Assembly: GCA_023146365.1 (NCBI GenBank)
Contig: JAGLCE010000023.1
Coordinates: 1-53,219 of the forward strand
Direction: 5' to 3'
DNA: 53,219 nt
From: Endozoicomonadaceae bacterium
GTDB taxonomy: Bacteria; Pseudomonadota; Gammaproteobacteria; Pseudomonadales; Endozoicomonadaceae
Position numbers and translations under genes: made by a program. Below the pieces are notes generated by a model. That model made no database searches. It had not been told where the DNA came from and worked only from the letters and a program-made list of their open reading frames with translations. Position 1 is the stretch's first letter. Each line of letters opens with the position of its first letter. Below, piece by piece: positions 37,551 through 45,777 of this stretch.

Positions 37551-38432
37551 ATGAAGGCGACGCTTCACCGCTATTTTCCTCGCCACTATGGCTTCATCCA
37601 GCTCATGCGCTTGGATAAGCCGATCGGAACATTGTTGCTGCTTTGGCCAACCCTCTGGTCTCTCTGGCTGTCAGCACAAGGTATGCCCAATCTTGGTGTA
37701 CTGGCGATTCTCGTGGTCGGTGTCATTCTCATGCGCTGCGCGGGTTGTGTCATCAACGACTATATAGATCGTCACTTTGACGGCAATGTGAAGCGAACTC
37801 GTATGCGGCCACTAGTGTCGGGTAAACTGACAGATAAGGAGGCTCTTCTCCTCTTTGTCATACTAGTGCTGGCTTCCTTTACTCTGGTGCTGCTTACCAA
37901 CCCACTGACCATCGGACTCTCTTTTGTCGCTTTGGCACTGGTCGTTATCTACCCCTTTATGAAACGGCATACCCATCTACCACAAGTGGTACTCGGTGCA
38001 GCGTTCGGATGGTCAATTCCTATGGCGTGGGCCGCACAAACCGGCGAACTGACAACCGTCACCTGGCTACTGTTTACCGCAAACCTACTGTGGACGATCG
38101 CCTACGATACCCAATATGCCATGGTGGATCGAGATGATGATCTGAATATAGGAATAAAGTCTACCGCTATCCTCTTTGGTAAGCTGGACACGCTAATTAA
38201 TGCTGTGCTACAAGCTCTCGCACTGCTAGGAATGATGCTTGTCGGGACAACATTATCACTAAGCTGGTTTTTCTATCTTAGCTTGCTGGGTGTTACCGGA
38301 TTGTTTGTGTATCAATATTGGCTAACACGAACCCGAGATCCGGACGATTGCTTCAAAGCATTTCTCAGTAACCATTGGGTTGGCGCCATCGTCTTCATCG
38401 GCATTTTCGGTCATTATATAAGCACTGGTTAG
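37551..38432 (+). CDS. ubiA: 4-hydroxybenzoate octaprenyltransferase
   Basis: UbiA attaches the polyprenyl tail to 4-hydroxybenzoate in ubiquinone synthesis in the inner membrane. The product is 293 residues from ATG 37551, which has an AGGA site at good spacing; ATG 37530 would add seven residues and lacks a site. The first Asp-rich motif NDYIDRHFDGNVKRTR (near residue 70) and the second, DTQYAMVDRDDDLNIGIKST (near 190), are intact, with about eight hydrophobic helices. ubiC, usually adjacent, is missing, and IS debris lies directly upstream. Confidence 0.95.
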   Translation: MKATLHRYFPRHYGFIQLMRLDKPIGTLLLLWPTLWSLWLSAQGMPNLGVLAILVVGVILMRCAGCVINDYIDRHFDGNVKRTRMRPLVSGKLTDKEALLLFVILVLASFTLVLLTNPLTIGLSFVALALVVIYPFMKRHTHLPQVVLGAAFGWSIPMAWAAQTGELTTVTWLLFTANLLWTIAYDTQYAMVDRDDDLNIGIKSTAILFGKLDTLINAVLQALALLGMMLVGTTLSLSWFFYLSLLGVTGLFVYQYWLTRTRDPDDCFKAFLSNHWVGAIVFIGIFGHYISTG

Positions 38433-38839
38433 GCGCACACGAAGTGTACATGCCTCCGTGGTCAGTTACTTGATCATGCCTTAAGCGGGCCCCTTCTCTA
38501 CGAGGCAGAATGCACAGCGAGTACCCATACTCATCGACTGTGCAAGACACCAGGCAGTGATTGAGCTGTAAGAAATAATCGTCCATCACATCACTCGTCG
38601 GCATGACTTTGATCTCAGCATGAAAAAGTGGGTAAAAACACAGCCCCATATATTGCGTTTTTATCTGTTTACTTTGATAAAGTGATAGCGATTCCAAAGA
38701 ATAGAAAGCTTCTGGGTATTGCCCTGCGGTAGCGAACTGTTTTACAGTTGAGACTTGCAAGTGGTGACAAACAACTTCCCTTCGAGTCCTATAGCTGGCT
38801 CGACACAGAAAAAACACACCAAAAAATCGAGAGGTAAGT
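38433..38839. other. Non-coding gap between ubiA and HU gene with unassigned minus-strand frame
   Basis: No gene is supported on the plus strand. On the minus strand a frame stays open across the whole gap, about 145 codons, ending at 38395 inside the ubiA tail. Candidate starts include one before GLCFYPLF. It has no ribosome site or recognised family, so I do not call it. The HU promoter should lie near the right end. Confidence 0.3.
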
Positions 38840-39115
38840 ATGCGAAAACCTGACCTTGTTGATGCTATCGCAGACCGCTCTAATCTCACTAAAGACAAAG
38901 CTTCTACTGCACTGAACGTTATCCTTGATGAAATCACTAAAGCGCTTGAGCGTAAGGAAGCGGTAAATCTGATTGGTTTTGGTTCATTCGAACCGCGTGA
39001 GCGTGGCGCTCGTATGGGTAAGAACCCCCAGACAGGGGAAGCGATCCAGATCAAAGCCAGCACTACAGTGGGCTTCAAACCAGGAAAGTCGCTCAAGGAA
39101 GCAGTCAATAACTGA
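38840..39115 (+). CDS. hupA: DNA-binding protein HU
   Basis: HU is a small nucleoid protein that bends DNA without sequence preference as a dimer. The 91-residue product starts MRKPDLVDAIADRSNLTK and has the dimer core NLIGFGSFEPRERGAR. The beta arm GKNPQTGEAIQIKAS has the intercalating proline, and the usual end VGFKPGKSLKEAVN is present. A good ribosome site (GAGAGG) precedes ATG 38840. The sequence is closest in feel to the HU-alpha type found near ubiA in Pseudomonas; the rubredoxin genes often between them are absent. Confidence 0.93.
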   Translation: MRKPDLVDAIADRSNLTKDKASTALNVILDEITKALERKEAVNLIGFGSFEPRERGARMGKNPQTGEAIQIKASTTVGFKPGKSLKEAVNN

Positions 39116-39231
39116 CTCCGGCTATCGGGTGGTCAGCATACTACTTTTTCGATGCCCTTCATTTTCCTACCCAACTTCCATCACTAAGGTGCCCTGTCTG
39201 ATCGAGAAAACATCTGCAAGGAGAGCCTAAA

Positions 39232-39396
39232 ATGAAATTTCGACTGCGGCTTTGGTCGCTGGGATTTCTAATGGCTCCCGCAGACCAGAGTCTCGCCATG
39301 ACTGGATTCACTTTAACCATTTTCAGTCTGTGGTATAAGGCTTTTTCATTGTTACCTCTTCGATTTTTTGGGGGGAGGCTAATGATTTCAGACTGA
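39232..39396 (+). CDS. Possible small membrane protein (54 aa)
   Basis: ATG 39232 has a strong ribosome site (AAGGAGAG, 7 bp upstream). The 54-codon frame starts MKFRLRLW and holds a hydrophobic helix of about 20 residues (FTLTIFSLWYKAFSLLPLRF), then ends basic. I know no family. Support is the ribosome site plus the hydrophobic pattern only. The rest of 39116-39572 holds nothing else that I see. Confidence 0.35.
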   Translation: MKFRLRLWSLGFLMAPADQSLAMTGFTLTIFSLWYKAFSLLPLRFFGGRLMISD

Positions 39397-39572
39397 TACT
39401 CAACTGGACTGCTACTCATTCCTGACCTCTATTTCTTAGTGTGGGATCTATGAAATGCACAGCAGCTGACTCATATCTGAAATTCCATGCGATTGCACTT
39501 ATTGTATTCCTTCTTGACGATTTAATACCCCAAAATTTCCGACGCAATCTCGAGGCGTTTTCAGATCAAAAA

Positions 39573-42500
39573 CTATCCGAAGGGCTCCTTATAACTTAAT
39601 TCCATTTTAGACTTTCTAATTGAATTGGCTTTATACTGCGCAATACGATCGTCTATTTCTTCATATAAAAAGCAAAGATTTTTTTTGTCTCTGGTACTTA
39701 TTTCTGAGGCAACCACATTAATTACAACATACCCCATTCTTATGTATGCCTTATTTTTTGAAACAGATTTGCCATTTAGTATTCTCTCCTCCTTATCCAA
39801 ATAATGATAAGGACCATTAATTTCCATAATGAACCTAATTGCTGGAATAATTATATCAACCGGTGGCAACCCATTCAGACTAATCTCACTATTTATTTCT
39901 AAATCGGTATACCGTCTCCTTAATTTAGTTAGCAAATATTCCTGTGTCTTGGATGTTGATATCTCGTATTTGACATCGTCATTATTACGATAAACTTCTA
40001 ACCAGAATGCAGAGATTGCCATACTTATATTAGGATATTCTTTTAATTCTTTATTTTTATTCTGGAGTCTATTTTCTATATCTTGGAGTAGAGCGATCAT
40101 CAGTTTATGTAAATCATTTTTCAATAGTTCGTCTTCATCATACCAACTATAAAAATAGGTGAGAGATAATAGCAAAAACCCGTCTTCTTTGGTAGATGTT
40201 GACACACTCAGAATATTAAATTGTATCATCTTACGAAGTAGATCTTTGAAGTTTCTCAATCTTAATCCTATACAAATAAAGGACTCACACATCGCTGGAA
40301 AATTTTTGATAAACAATTCCCTCATCTCTTTTATGCTTTTATGAATCAGACCATCTAGTAGTGTATTAGTTAGTAGTGTATTAGTGAATTCCTCAAGACT
40401 CTTCGTCCAGCAGTTAGATCCTCTGCGTATCAACCTACCAATATTTATTATTATACTACAGGCATCTTCCATTGTTATTTCATCTTTCTTTCCAGATAAA
40501 AAAGTTGTAACTTTAATAAAAAACTCGTCTACCAACCTCATATCAACATCCGAGCAATAAAATAACAGTCTTGAAATACCGCTCATAATACTAATTACGT
40601 CTTCAGTTTCAGTTTTAGTATCACTATCACTATCACTATCAGTATCAGTATCAGTATCAGTATCAACACTCTCATTAACGCAAAAAAAAACATTCAACAT
40701 CTTTAATTTATTATCAATAAACGATGTCAATGACGACTCAATTATTGACTCAAATATTAACTTATTCTCAATTAATTTTCCGTAAATCCATAGAAAACTA
40801 GCGACTTCGTTAGCAGAAAAGCATTGGGTATCTTGTTTTATATAAGAGATTGTTAAAAGATATATTTTGTTTATATTATCAATAGACTTCGTACTAAAAA
40901 CCACTTTAGAAGACAAACGTGCTACACCCCACAACATCATGGACAAATAGTGAATATTTATATCATCTGTGTTTTCTAGTTCAAGACGACAAACAAGATT
41001 CTCTAATACATCTTGAAATTTCGATACAAGATTAATATTTTTATCTGTAATTTTTCCAATGCATCTGACAATGATACAAATATTAATATAATCATATTTG
41101 TCGATGTTTTTCTTCATATCAGGAATCAATGAAATGACTGCCTCCGTAAACAACAATTCATCTGGTTGAATTAAACCAGAATCTAACAAAGCCGAGAAGG
41201 AGCTAAAAATATTCGCAATTTGATCACGATTAAAATTTTTTTGATTTTTAGGTATATTGCACAACAGCATCCTCACGATATCATTAAAGTGACAACGCTT
41301 TTTTTGTGCAGATTTATTTACAAAAAAACCAATCGAGAATAAAAGTAAACTAATCTGTCTTTCATTGGGCTGTTCGATTTTTTGAGTCAGACAGGGCAAG
41401 AGTGATATAACCACATCGATACCTCTATTATCGACACCTTTCATCACCCCAGCCTCTATCAATGCTTTTATGTCTATCAATATACTTTCTAATTTCAAGT
41501 ATTTTAATTTTTCCCTCTCTTGGCATATACATTCAAATAAAAAATTAACTGCACATTTAACACGCTCATCGGTTGAGCTAAGCCTACCTACATTAATAAA
41601 TTTAACTATGGCTGGCATCACGCTACTGATAGAATTCTCTAAAAATATTATTTTACCTGAAGCTATGACGGTCAACATTTCAACCATCATATCATCAAGT
41701 TCCGAATCAAGCTCTTTTAATAGTGATAAATTAATAACAGACTTTACATCACTTAGTAAGCTTGCCATGCCAATAGGATTAATTAATCTGGAATCGCTTT
41801 GGCAGTGCACCTTAATAGCCAATATCAACGAGTTAATCAACTCGACTTGCAAACACCGGGTCTCTTCTTTTATAAAAGAAAACAGACCAGTCGATGTAAA
41901 CTTACGATGTAACATCGATTTGGTTGTCCAATCCATGTGTGTGAAAAGTGGATTCCATAGATTCATTTTTTTAATAAATAGTACTTTATCTTCCCTTGTA
42001 AAATCACTTATTTCCATATTTTTTATAATGACATGACTCTTCAATGCTTTGTGTTTATCGTTGATATTCAAATTGACTAAATCGTCAATTTTTGATAATC
42101 TTTTTTGGACGTTATCCCTGATTAAAGCATCCTGACATGAATTCGAATAATAATCTAATGCTTGTGGTCGAGCTTCATGAAAAGTGTCACTAGGCACGCC
42201 TTTAGCATCCACTCTATGTTGACCTGATGATGAAGAGTGAGACGTTGCTTTTCGATCTTCAAAAGCATATACATAGTCAATCATCTGTAAAGAAGGTTGT
42301 GTAATATTTCTTTGTCGGCTTGAGCCTAAAAGTAAAGGATTATTCTTACTGCCTTCACTTATTTTACCGCCAGAATTTATTTGGTCACATGAACTCCCTG
42401 TCGGTAAAACAGGTCCAGATACAACTCGAACCTTACAACGAGCCCCATTGCCAGATTCTTTATGTATATCTTCATCCACTCTATGTTGACCTGATGAAGA

Positions 42501-43052
42501 GCGAGGTGTTGCCTTTTGATCCTCAAAAGCATCTACATACTCAACCACTGGTAAAGAAGGTTGTGTAATATCGCTTTGTCGGCTTGAGCCTAAAAGTAAA
42601 GGATTATGCTTACTGCCTTCACTTATTGCACTGCCAGAATTTCTTTGGTCACATGAACCCCCTGTCAGTAAAACAGGTCCAGATACAACTCGAACCTTAC
42701 AACGAACCCCATTGTCAGATTCTTTATGTATATCTTCATCCACTCTATGTTGACCTGATGATGAAGAGCGAGGCGTTGCCTGTTGATTCTCAAAAGCATC
42801 TACATACTCAATCATCGGTAAAGAAGGTTGTGTAATATTTCTTTGTCGGCTTGAGCCTAAAAGTAAAGGATTATGCTTACTGCCTTCACTTATTGCGCTG
42901 CCAGAATTTCTTTGATCACATGAACCCCCTGTCAGTAAAACAGGTCCAGATACAACTCGAACCTTACAACGAGCCCCATTGCCAGATTCTTTATGTATAT
43001 CTTCAGAATCAAGAATTATTTTATTTGAAACATCATTAGTGATTTTATCCAT
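39573..43052 (-). CDS. RAP-domain protein with OPR-like helical repeats (1159 aa)
   Basis: The C-terminal ~70 residues form a RAP domain: VDIIIPAIRFIMEINGPYHY, then an RILNGKS segment and KNKAYIRMGYVVINVVASEI. This fold is related to PD-(D/E)XK nucleases and is typical of RNA-binding proteins in eukaryotic organelles. The middle (about residues 400-850) is helical. Units such as IHYLSMMLWGVARLS and FSANEVASFLWIYGKLI match the OPR/FASTK pattern, in which a Leu-Trp-Ala-like motif repeats every ~38 residues. The N-terminus holds three ~88-residue repeats with no known fold, and an Asp/Ser/Thr tract lies near residue 800. No signal peptide or membrane helix is present. It lies alone between HU and IS debris and is AT-rich. 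A host-directed, RNA-binding role is inference; acquisition from a eukaryote is possible. Confidence 0.8.
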   Translation of the reverse strand: MDKITNDVSNKIILDSEDIHKESGNGARCKVRVVSGPVLLTGGSCDQRNSGSAISEGSKHNPLLLGSSRQRNITQPSLPMIEYVDAFENQQATPRSSSSGQHRVDEDIHKESDNGVRCKVRVVSGPVLLTGGSCDQRNSGSAISEGSKHNPLLLGSSRQSDITQPSLPVVEYVDAFEDQKATPRSSSGQHRVDEDIHKESGNGARCKVRVVSGPVLPTGSSCDQINSGGKISEGSKNNPLLLGSSRQRNITQPSLQMIDYVYAFEDRKATSHSSSSGQHRVDAKGVPSDTFHEARPQALDYYSNSCQDALIRDNVQKRLSKIDDLVNLNINDKHKALKSHVIIKNMEISDFTREDKVLFIKKMNLWNPLFTHMDWTTKSMLHRKFTSTGLFSFIKEETRCLQVELINSLILAIKVHCQSDSRLINPIGMASLLSDVKSVINLSLLKELDSELDDMMVEMLTVIASGKIIFLENSISSVMPAIVKFINVGRLSSTDERVKCAVNFLFECICQEREKLKYLKLESILIDIKALIEAGVMKGVDNRGIDVVISLLPCLTQKIEQPNERQISLLLFSIGFFVNKSAQKKRCHFNDIVRMLLCNIPKNQKNFNRDQIANIFSSFSALLDSGLIQPDELLFTEAVISLIPDMKKNIDKYDYINICIIVRCIGKITDKNINLVSKFQDVLENLVCRLELENTDDINIHYLSMMLWGVARLSSKVVFSTKSIDNINKIYLLTISYIKQDTQCFSANEVASFLWIYGKLIENKLIFESIIESSLTSFIDNKLKMLNVFFCVNESVDTDTDTDTDSDSDSDTKTETEDVISIMSGISRLLFYCSDVDMRLVDEFFIKVTTFLSGKKDEITMEDACSIIINIGRLIRRGSNCWTKSLEEFTNTLLTNTLLDGLIHKSIKEMRELFIKNFPAMCESFICIGLRLRNFKDLLRKMIQFNILSVSTSTKEDGFLLLSLTYFYSWYDEDELLKNDLHKLMIALLQDIENRLQNKNKELKEYPNISMAISAFWLEVYRNNDDVKYEISTSKTQEYLLTKLRRRYTDLEINSEISLNGLPPVDIIIPAIRFIMEINGPYHYLDKEERILNGKSVSKNKAYIRMGYVVINVVASEISTRDKKNLCFLYEEIDDRIAQYKANSIRKSKMELSYKEPFG
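40619..40666 (-). repeat. Hexanucleotide tandem repeat inside the RAP gene
   Basis: Eight adjacent 6-bp units (TATCAC or TATCAG, the last TATCAA on the plus strand) encode an alternating Asp-Thr / Asp-Ser tract. Because units are multiples of three, slippage changes tract length without breaking the frame. Confidence 0.9.
42210..43005 (-). repeat. Three tandem 264-267 bp coding repeats
   Basis: Three near-identical units encode about 88 residues each at the N-terminus of the RAP protein. Each holds EDIHKES, then CKVRVVSGPVL, a GSCDQ segment, a NPLLLGSSRQ segment and a QHRVD end. Unit boundaries can be taken at TTCTTTATGTATATCTTC near 42457, 42720 and 42987. The high DNA identity suggests recent expansion. 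Confidence 0.92.
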
Positions 43053-43158
43053 AATACCAGCCTGTTTAACTTCCCATATTTATTTAAACATAACAGATTC
43101 GACCACCCGGTTTTTTAATGGTTCAATAAGCTTTTAACCACGTGGTTATATTACAGAC

Positions 43159-43440
43159 CTATAATGCGAACAAAACTTGAAACAGAGCTTGAAAATCTAT
43201 CTGATCATTCTTTGAACATCCATTTTTCAACACTCCACGAAGCATATCTAGCCCTATTCTTAATAGAGCTTTGTCTGGCCGAAAATTCTTATTCAAAGGT
43301 AGCTGTTTCGCTTCACCGTAATGCCAGTAACCCAACACCAAGTAAATGCCTAAATGCCAAAACAAGAAGGCCCATTAACACTTGTCTATGCGATCAAGAT
43401 CCGTCATATAAGTAGACTCAAAATCAAAGCCGAATGGTCA
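43159..43440 (-). pseudogene. IS4-family transposase C-terminal fragment
   Basis: On the minus strand the sequence reads FDFESTYMTDLDRIDKC, then TAA, then continues in frame through LVLGYWHYGEAKQLPLNKNF to ALLRIGLDMLRGVL. The order G-F-x-F-E, then D-L-x-R-I, then a hydrophobic helix, then a basic spacer and R-x-G-L-D is that of IS4-family transposase C-termini. The in-frame stop and missing DDE core mark it as dead. Confidence 0.5.
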
Positions 43441-43634
43441 CTGGCGCCTGTCAGCTTGCGCTTCCAATGCCAGAACTGGCTGGGCTTGAGTAAGTACTAC
43501 TCGCAATAAGTCTGCAGACTAAGACCCCATTCGCATTGCGATTTAAGATATTCTGCCCAGGATAATGTCTTTTGCTGTGATGGCTTCATGGCTGCCTTCA
43601 CTGATTGAGGCACTTATTATCGACGTTTGAATTT

Positions 43635-43877
43635 TAATGGGCGTTGGGTTTTCTACAGCCTAAACGGGCTAAAAGCGACACGTTTAAGACAACTCACTTT
43701 TGTTCGTCGGAAGACTTGAAAACGATCTTGATAAGGTATTTGAAGATATACAATTATCATATACCGAAGAAAGCACTAGGTCATATTGCACCTGATCAAA
43801 CCCTAAAAGACTGGGCAATAAAACAGCCTGAAATATTCACTAAACGCGTCTATAATCAGGCGAGACTCGACAGCTAA
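43635..43877 (+). pseudogene. IS481-family transposase C-terminal fragment
   Basis: FNGR at 43635-43646 followed, one frame over, by SSEDLKTILIRYLKIYNYHI and KKALGHIAPDQTL, ending in FTKRVYNQARLDS, is the C-terminal end of an IS481-type (rve integrase) transposase. The phase change after FNGR and the absence of the D,D parts upstream show decay. It borders the remnant at 43880. Confidence 0.7.
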
Positions 43878-43879
43878 CC

Positions 43880-44086
43880 ATGGAACTTTTTAAATCGACC
43901 ATAAAGTTTTTCGAGAAGGAATTAGGGACTTAAAAAAATGCTTAGCGGATCGTGCGCTTTCAGGTTGCGTTAAAAGAGAAAGAAATCGATTATACTAATA
44001 CACGCTCATACATTCAGTTTTATAATTGCCGCATTACGTGTTATGCTCTCAATGTTCTATCATTCGAAGTTAATGAATCACTGTGA
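43880..44086 (+). pseudogene. Decayed paralogue of the 289-aa methyltransferase-like protein
   Basis: In shifted frames this stretch matches the C-terminus of the protein at 46902-47771. One frame reads VFREGIRDLKKMLSG (compare ILEKAINDLKDDSGK). Another reads FQVALKEKEIDYTNTRSYIQ and then FYN (compare FQVQLREYDPNRTSDSYIQFYN), ending at TGA 44084-44086. The N-terminal part is gone, replaced by the IS481 remnant. The rest of 44087-44256 is the leader of the ATP-grasp gene. Confidence 0.65.
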
Positions 44087-44256
44087 CTACATTTTGTAGT
44101 CCATGCTAAAACGATTGGCCATAGCGCAACAAGCAAATGCCTACCTTATATCTAAACATTCAGTCAACGTTTATGCTCGCTTTGTTGTCATATTTTCTTT
44201 CGAATTTTAAATGTGATAGTCTTTTTTCGCTTGAAATATAACGTCGAGGAGAATCC

Positions 44257-45366
44257 ATGGATTACATCATTGCAAGTAATACCAATTTTTTAGATAACCT
44301 AATCAAGCTAACATCAGATGAAATTCACCTGTTAACTCATCAGGAATTGCGAGAAAAACAGATTCCGCTCTCTCTCGCCAACAAGATCTACGCTCCACAC
44401 GAAGATGCACTTGATAATATATTACTCCAGTCTACTGACGCCCAATTAGCCGATGGAATTATCCAGTTAAAAGACAAGTTTCTATTTCGACAGCTACTCA
44501 AAAAAGTCACTCCCGACTATTTTTGCAAAGTCGTTAATCGTGAAAAACTCACAGCACTGCAACTACCAACTGACAGAAAATATGTTTTAAAACCACGCAA
44601 AGGATTCTTTGGAACAGCCGTTCATTTTATTGATCATACGACAGACTTGCAAGTTTTGTCTTTAACTATTGAAGCTGAACTTAAAAAAAGCGGCTCCTAC
44701 TTTTCTAACAATACCCTTGATACTCAAGACCTTATTGTAGAAGAGTTTATTGAAGGTGAAGAGTATGCCGTAGATATGTTTTTTAATTCCAATGGAGAAC
44801 CAGTTATTACTAACATCACTCATCATCCTTTAGCTCATAGACAAGAGTATTTTCACTCTCTGTATTACACAAGTCGAGAAGTTTTTGAGCAATATTACGA
44901 TCGATTCATTACATTTTTCAACCATTTTAATCAAGAATTAAAACTGCGTAATTTTCCTATTCATGCCGAATTCAAAGGAACGCCTGAAAATTTTAAATCC
45001 ATCGAGATGAATCCACTGCGCTTTGGAGGATTCGGCTTAGCTGACCTTGCTTTTCATACTACAGGCCTCAACCCTTTCAAAGCCTATTTTTTAAATGAAT
45101 CGATAGATTGGAGTGAGTTTTGGCAGCAACATCCCGATGAAAGCTATTGCTGGGTACTTGGCTACAAAGGAGCGGAAGCAATTTTTCCAGCGATGATTCC
45201 TGATCACCAAGCATTTCAACAATATTTGGGAGAGATTATTCATTATACCGTTGTTGATCATCTCACCAATCCTGTTTTTGCTATCGCTTATATAAAAGTT
45301 AATGGCTCATCTAGAATTGATGAGATTAAAGATACTGAATTTAATCATTTCTTTATTCTTCAGTGA
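44257..45366 (+). CDS. ATP-grasp domain protein
   Basis: A 369-residue soluble protein with an ATP-grasp fold. The segment KYVLKPRKGFFGTAVHFID near residue 110 matches the first nucleotide-binding Lys and glycine-rich loop. DLIVEEFIEGEEYAVDMFFN near 165 is the hinge that contacts adenine and ribose. The HAEFKGTPENFKSIEMNPLR segment near 235 supplies the Glu and Asn metal ligands. Such enzymes ligate a carboxylate to an amine or thiol with ATP; the substrate cannot be read from the sequence. The start at 44257 has a GAGGAG site. It stands alone, with effector-like genes on both sides, so it may modify a peptide or small metabolite, but that is open. Confidence 0.8.
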   Translation: MDYIIASNTNFLDNLIKLTSDEIHLLTHQELREKQIPLSLANKIYAPHEDALDNILLQSTDAQLADGIIQLKDKFLFRQLLKKVTPDYFCKVVNREKLTALQLPTDRKYVLKPRKGFFGTAVHFIDHTTDLQVLSLTIEAELKKSGSYFSNNTLDTQDLIVEEFIEGEEYAVDMFFNSNGEPVITNITHHPLAHRQEYFHSLYYTSREVFEQYYDRFITFFNHFNQELKLRNFPIHAEFKGTPENFKSIEMNPLRFGGFGLADLAFHTTGLNPFKAYFLNESIDWSEFWQQHPDESYCWVLGYKGAEAIFPAMIPDHQAFQQYLGEIIHYTVVDHLTNPVFAIAYIKVNGSSRIDEIKDTEFNHFFILQ

Positions 45367-45489
45367 TTTTTTAATGGTTTTCATCTTTCCAACCTTTGAG
45401 GAGACTGAATGGGCTTCGGCTTCCACAAAACCGAACCATACAGGCTAAGGTCATGCACGTATCGGTCTTTACCCTGAAAATCTTGTACA

Positions 45490-45675
45490 CCTCATTAAAT
45501 GGATCATTTTATTCCTTTAATGAGGCGGGAAATGATTGCGACACCATTGGCACTAACGATCACCACCTAACTGACATCCCTGTTATCAGGTGGCTAATAT
45601 GCTCTCGTCAGCATGAATAATGGTGGCTTTTCCTCTAGTCTGAAGGCTAGATAATCGGCTTTCAGCCGATTTATT
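45490..45675. other. Three successive hairpins, possible structured RNA or terminator
   Basis: In a gap without genes, three inverted repeats follow each other. CCTCATTAAA/TTTAATGAGG spans 45490-45525, and CCACCT/AGGTGG with an inner AAC/GTT spans 45563-45593. AATCGGCT/AGCCGATT with a 3-nt loop lies at 45653-45671 and is followed by TATT. The last could terminate the ATP-grasp transcript. The region 45367-45777 has no other recognisable content. Confidence 0.4.
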
Positions 45676-45777
45676 CCATCTTAGCAATAACAACGCGGAT
45701 TTAATTATCGTTTTTGAACTTTTCATGCTTTTTGTAATCCATACAGGTGATAGACAAAAAAATCTCGGAAATAACTG

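Noticed and set aside
38395..39108. 237-codon minus-strand frame covering the HU gene
   Set aside because: The HU reading on the plus strand is certain; only the part in the gap is kept as a low-interest observation.
41470..42036. 188-codon plus-strand frame inside the RAP gene
   Set aside because: Antisense to OPR-like helical repeats of the long minus-strand frame, without a start signal.
42320..43039. Three similar plus-strand frames of about 62-83 codons
   Set aside because: They are the antisense of the triplicated repeat in the RAP gene, not separate genes.
45396..45620. 74-codon plus-strand frame after the ATP-grasp gene
   Set aside because: Overlaps two hairpins, has mixed composition and no family match.
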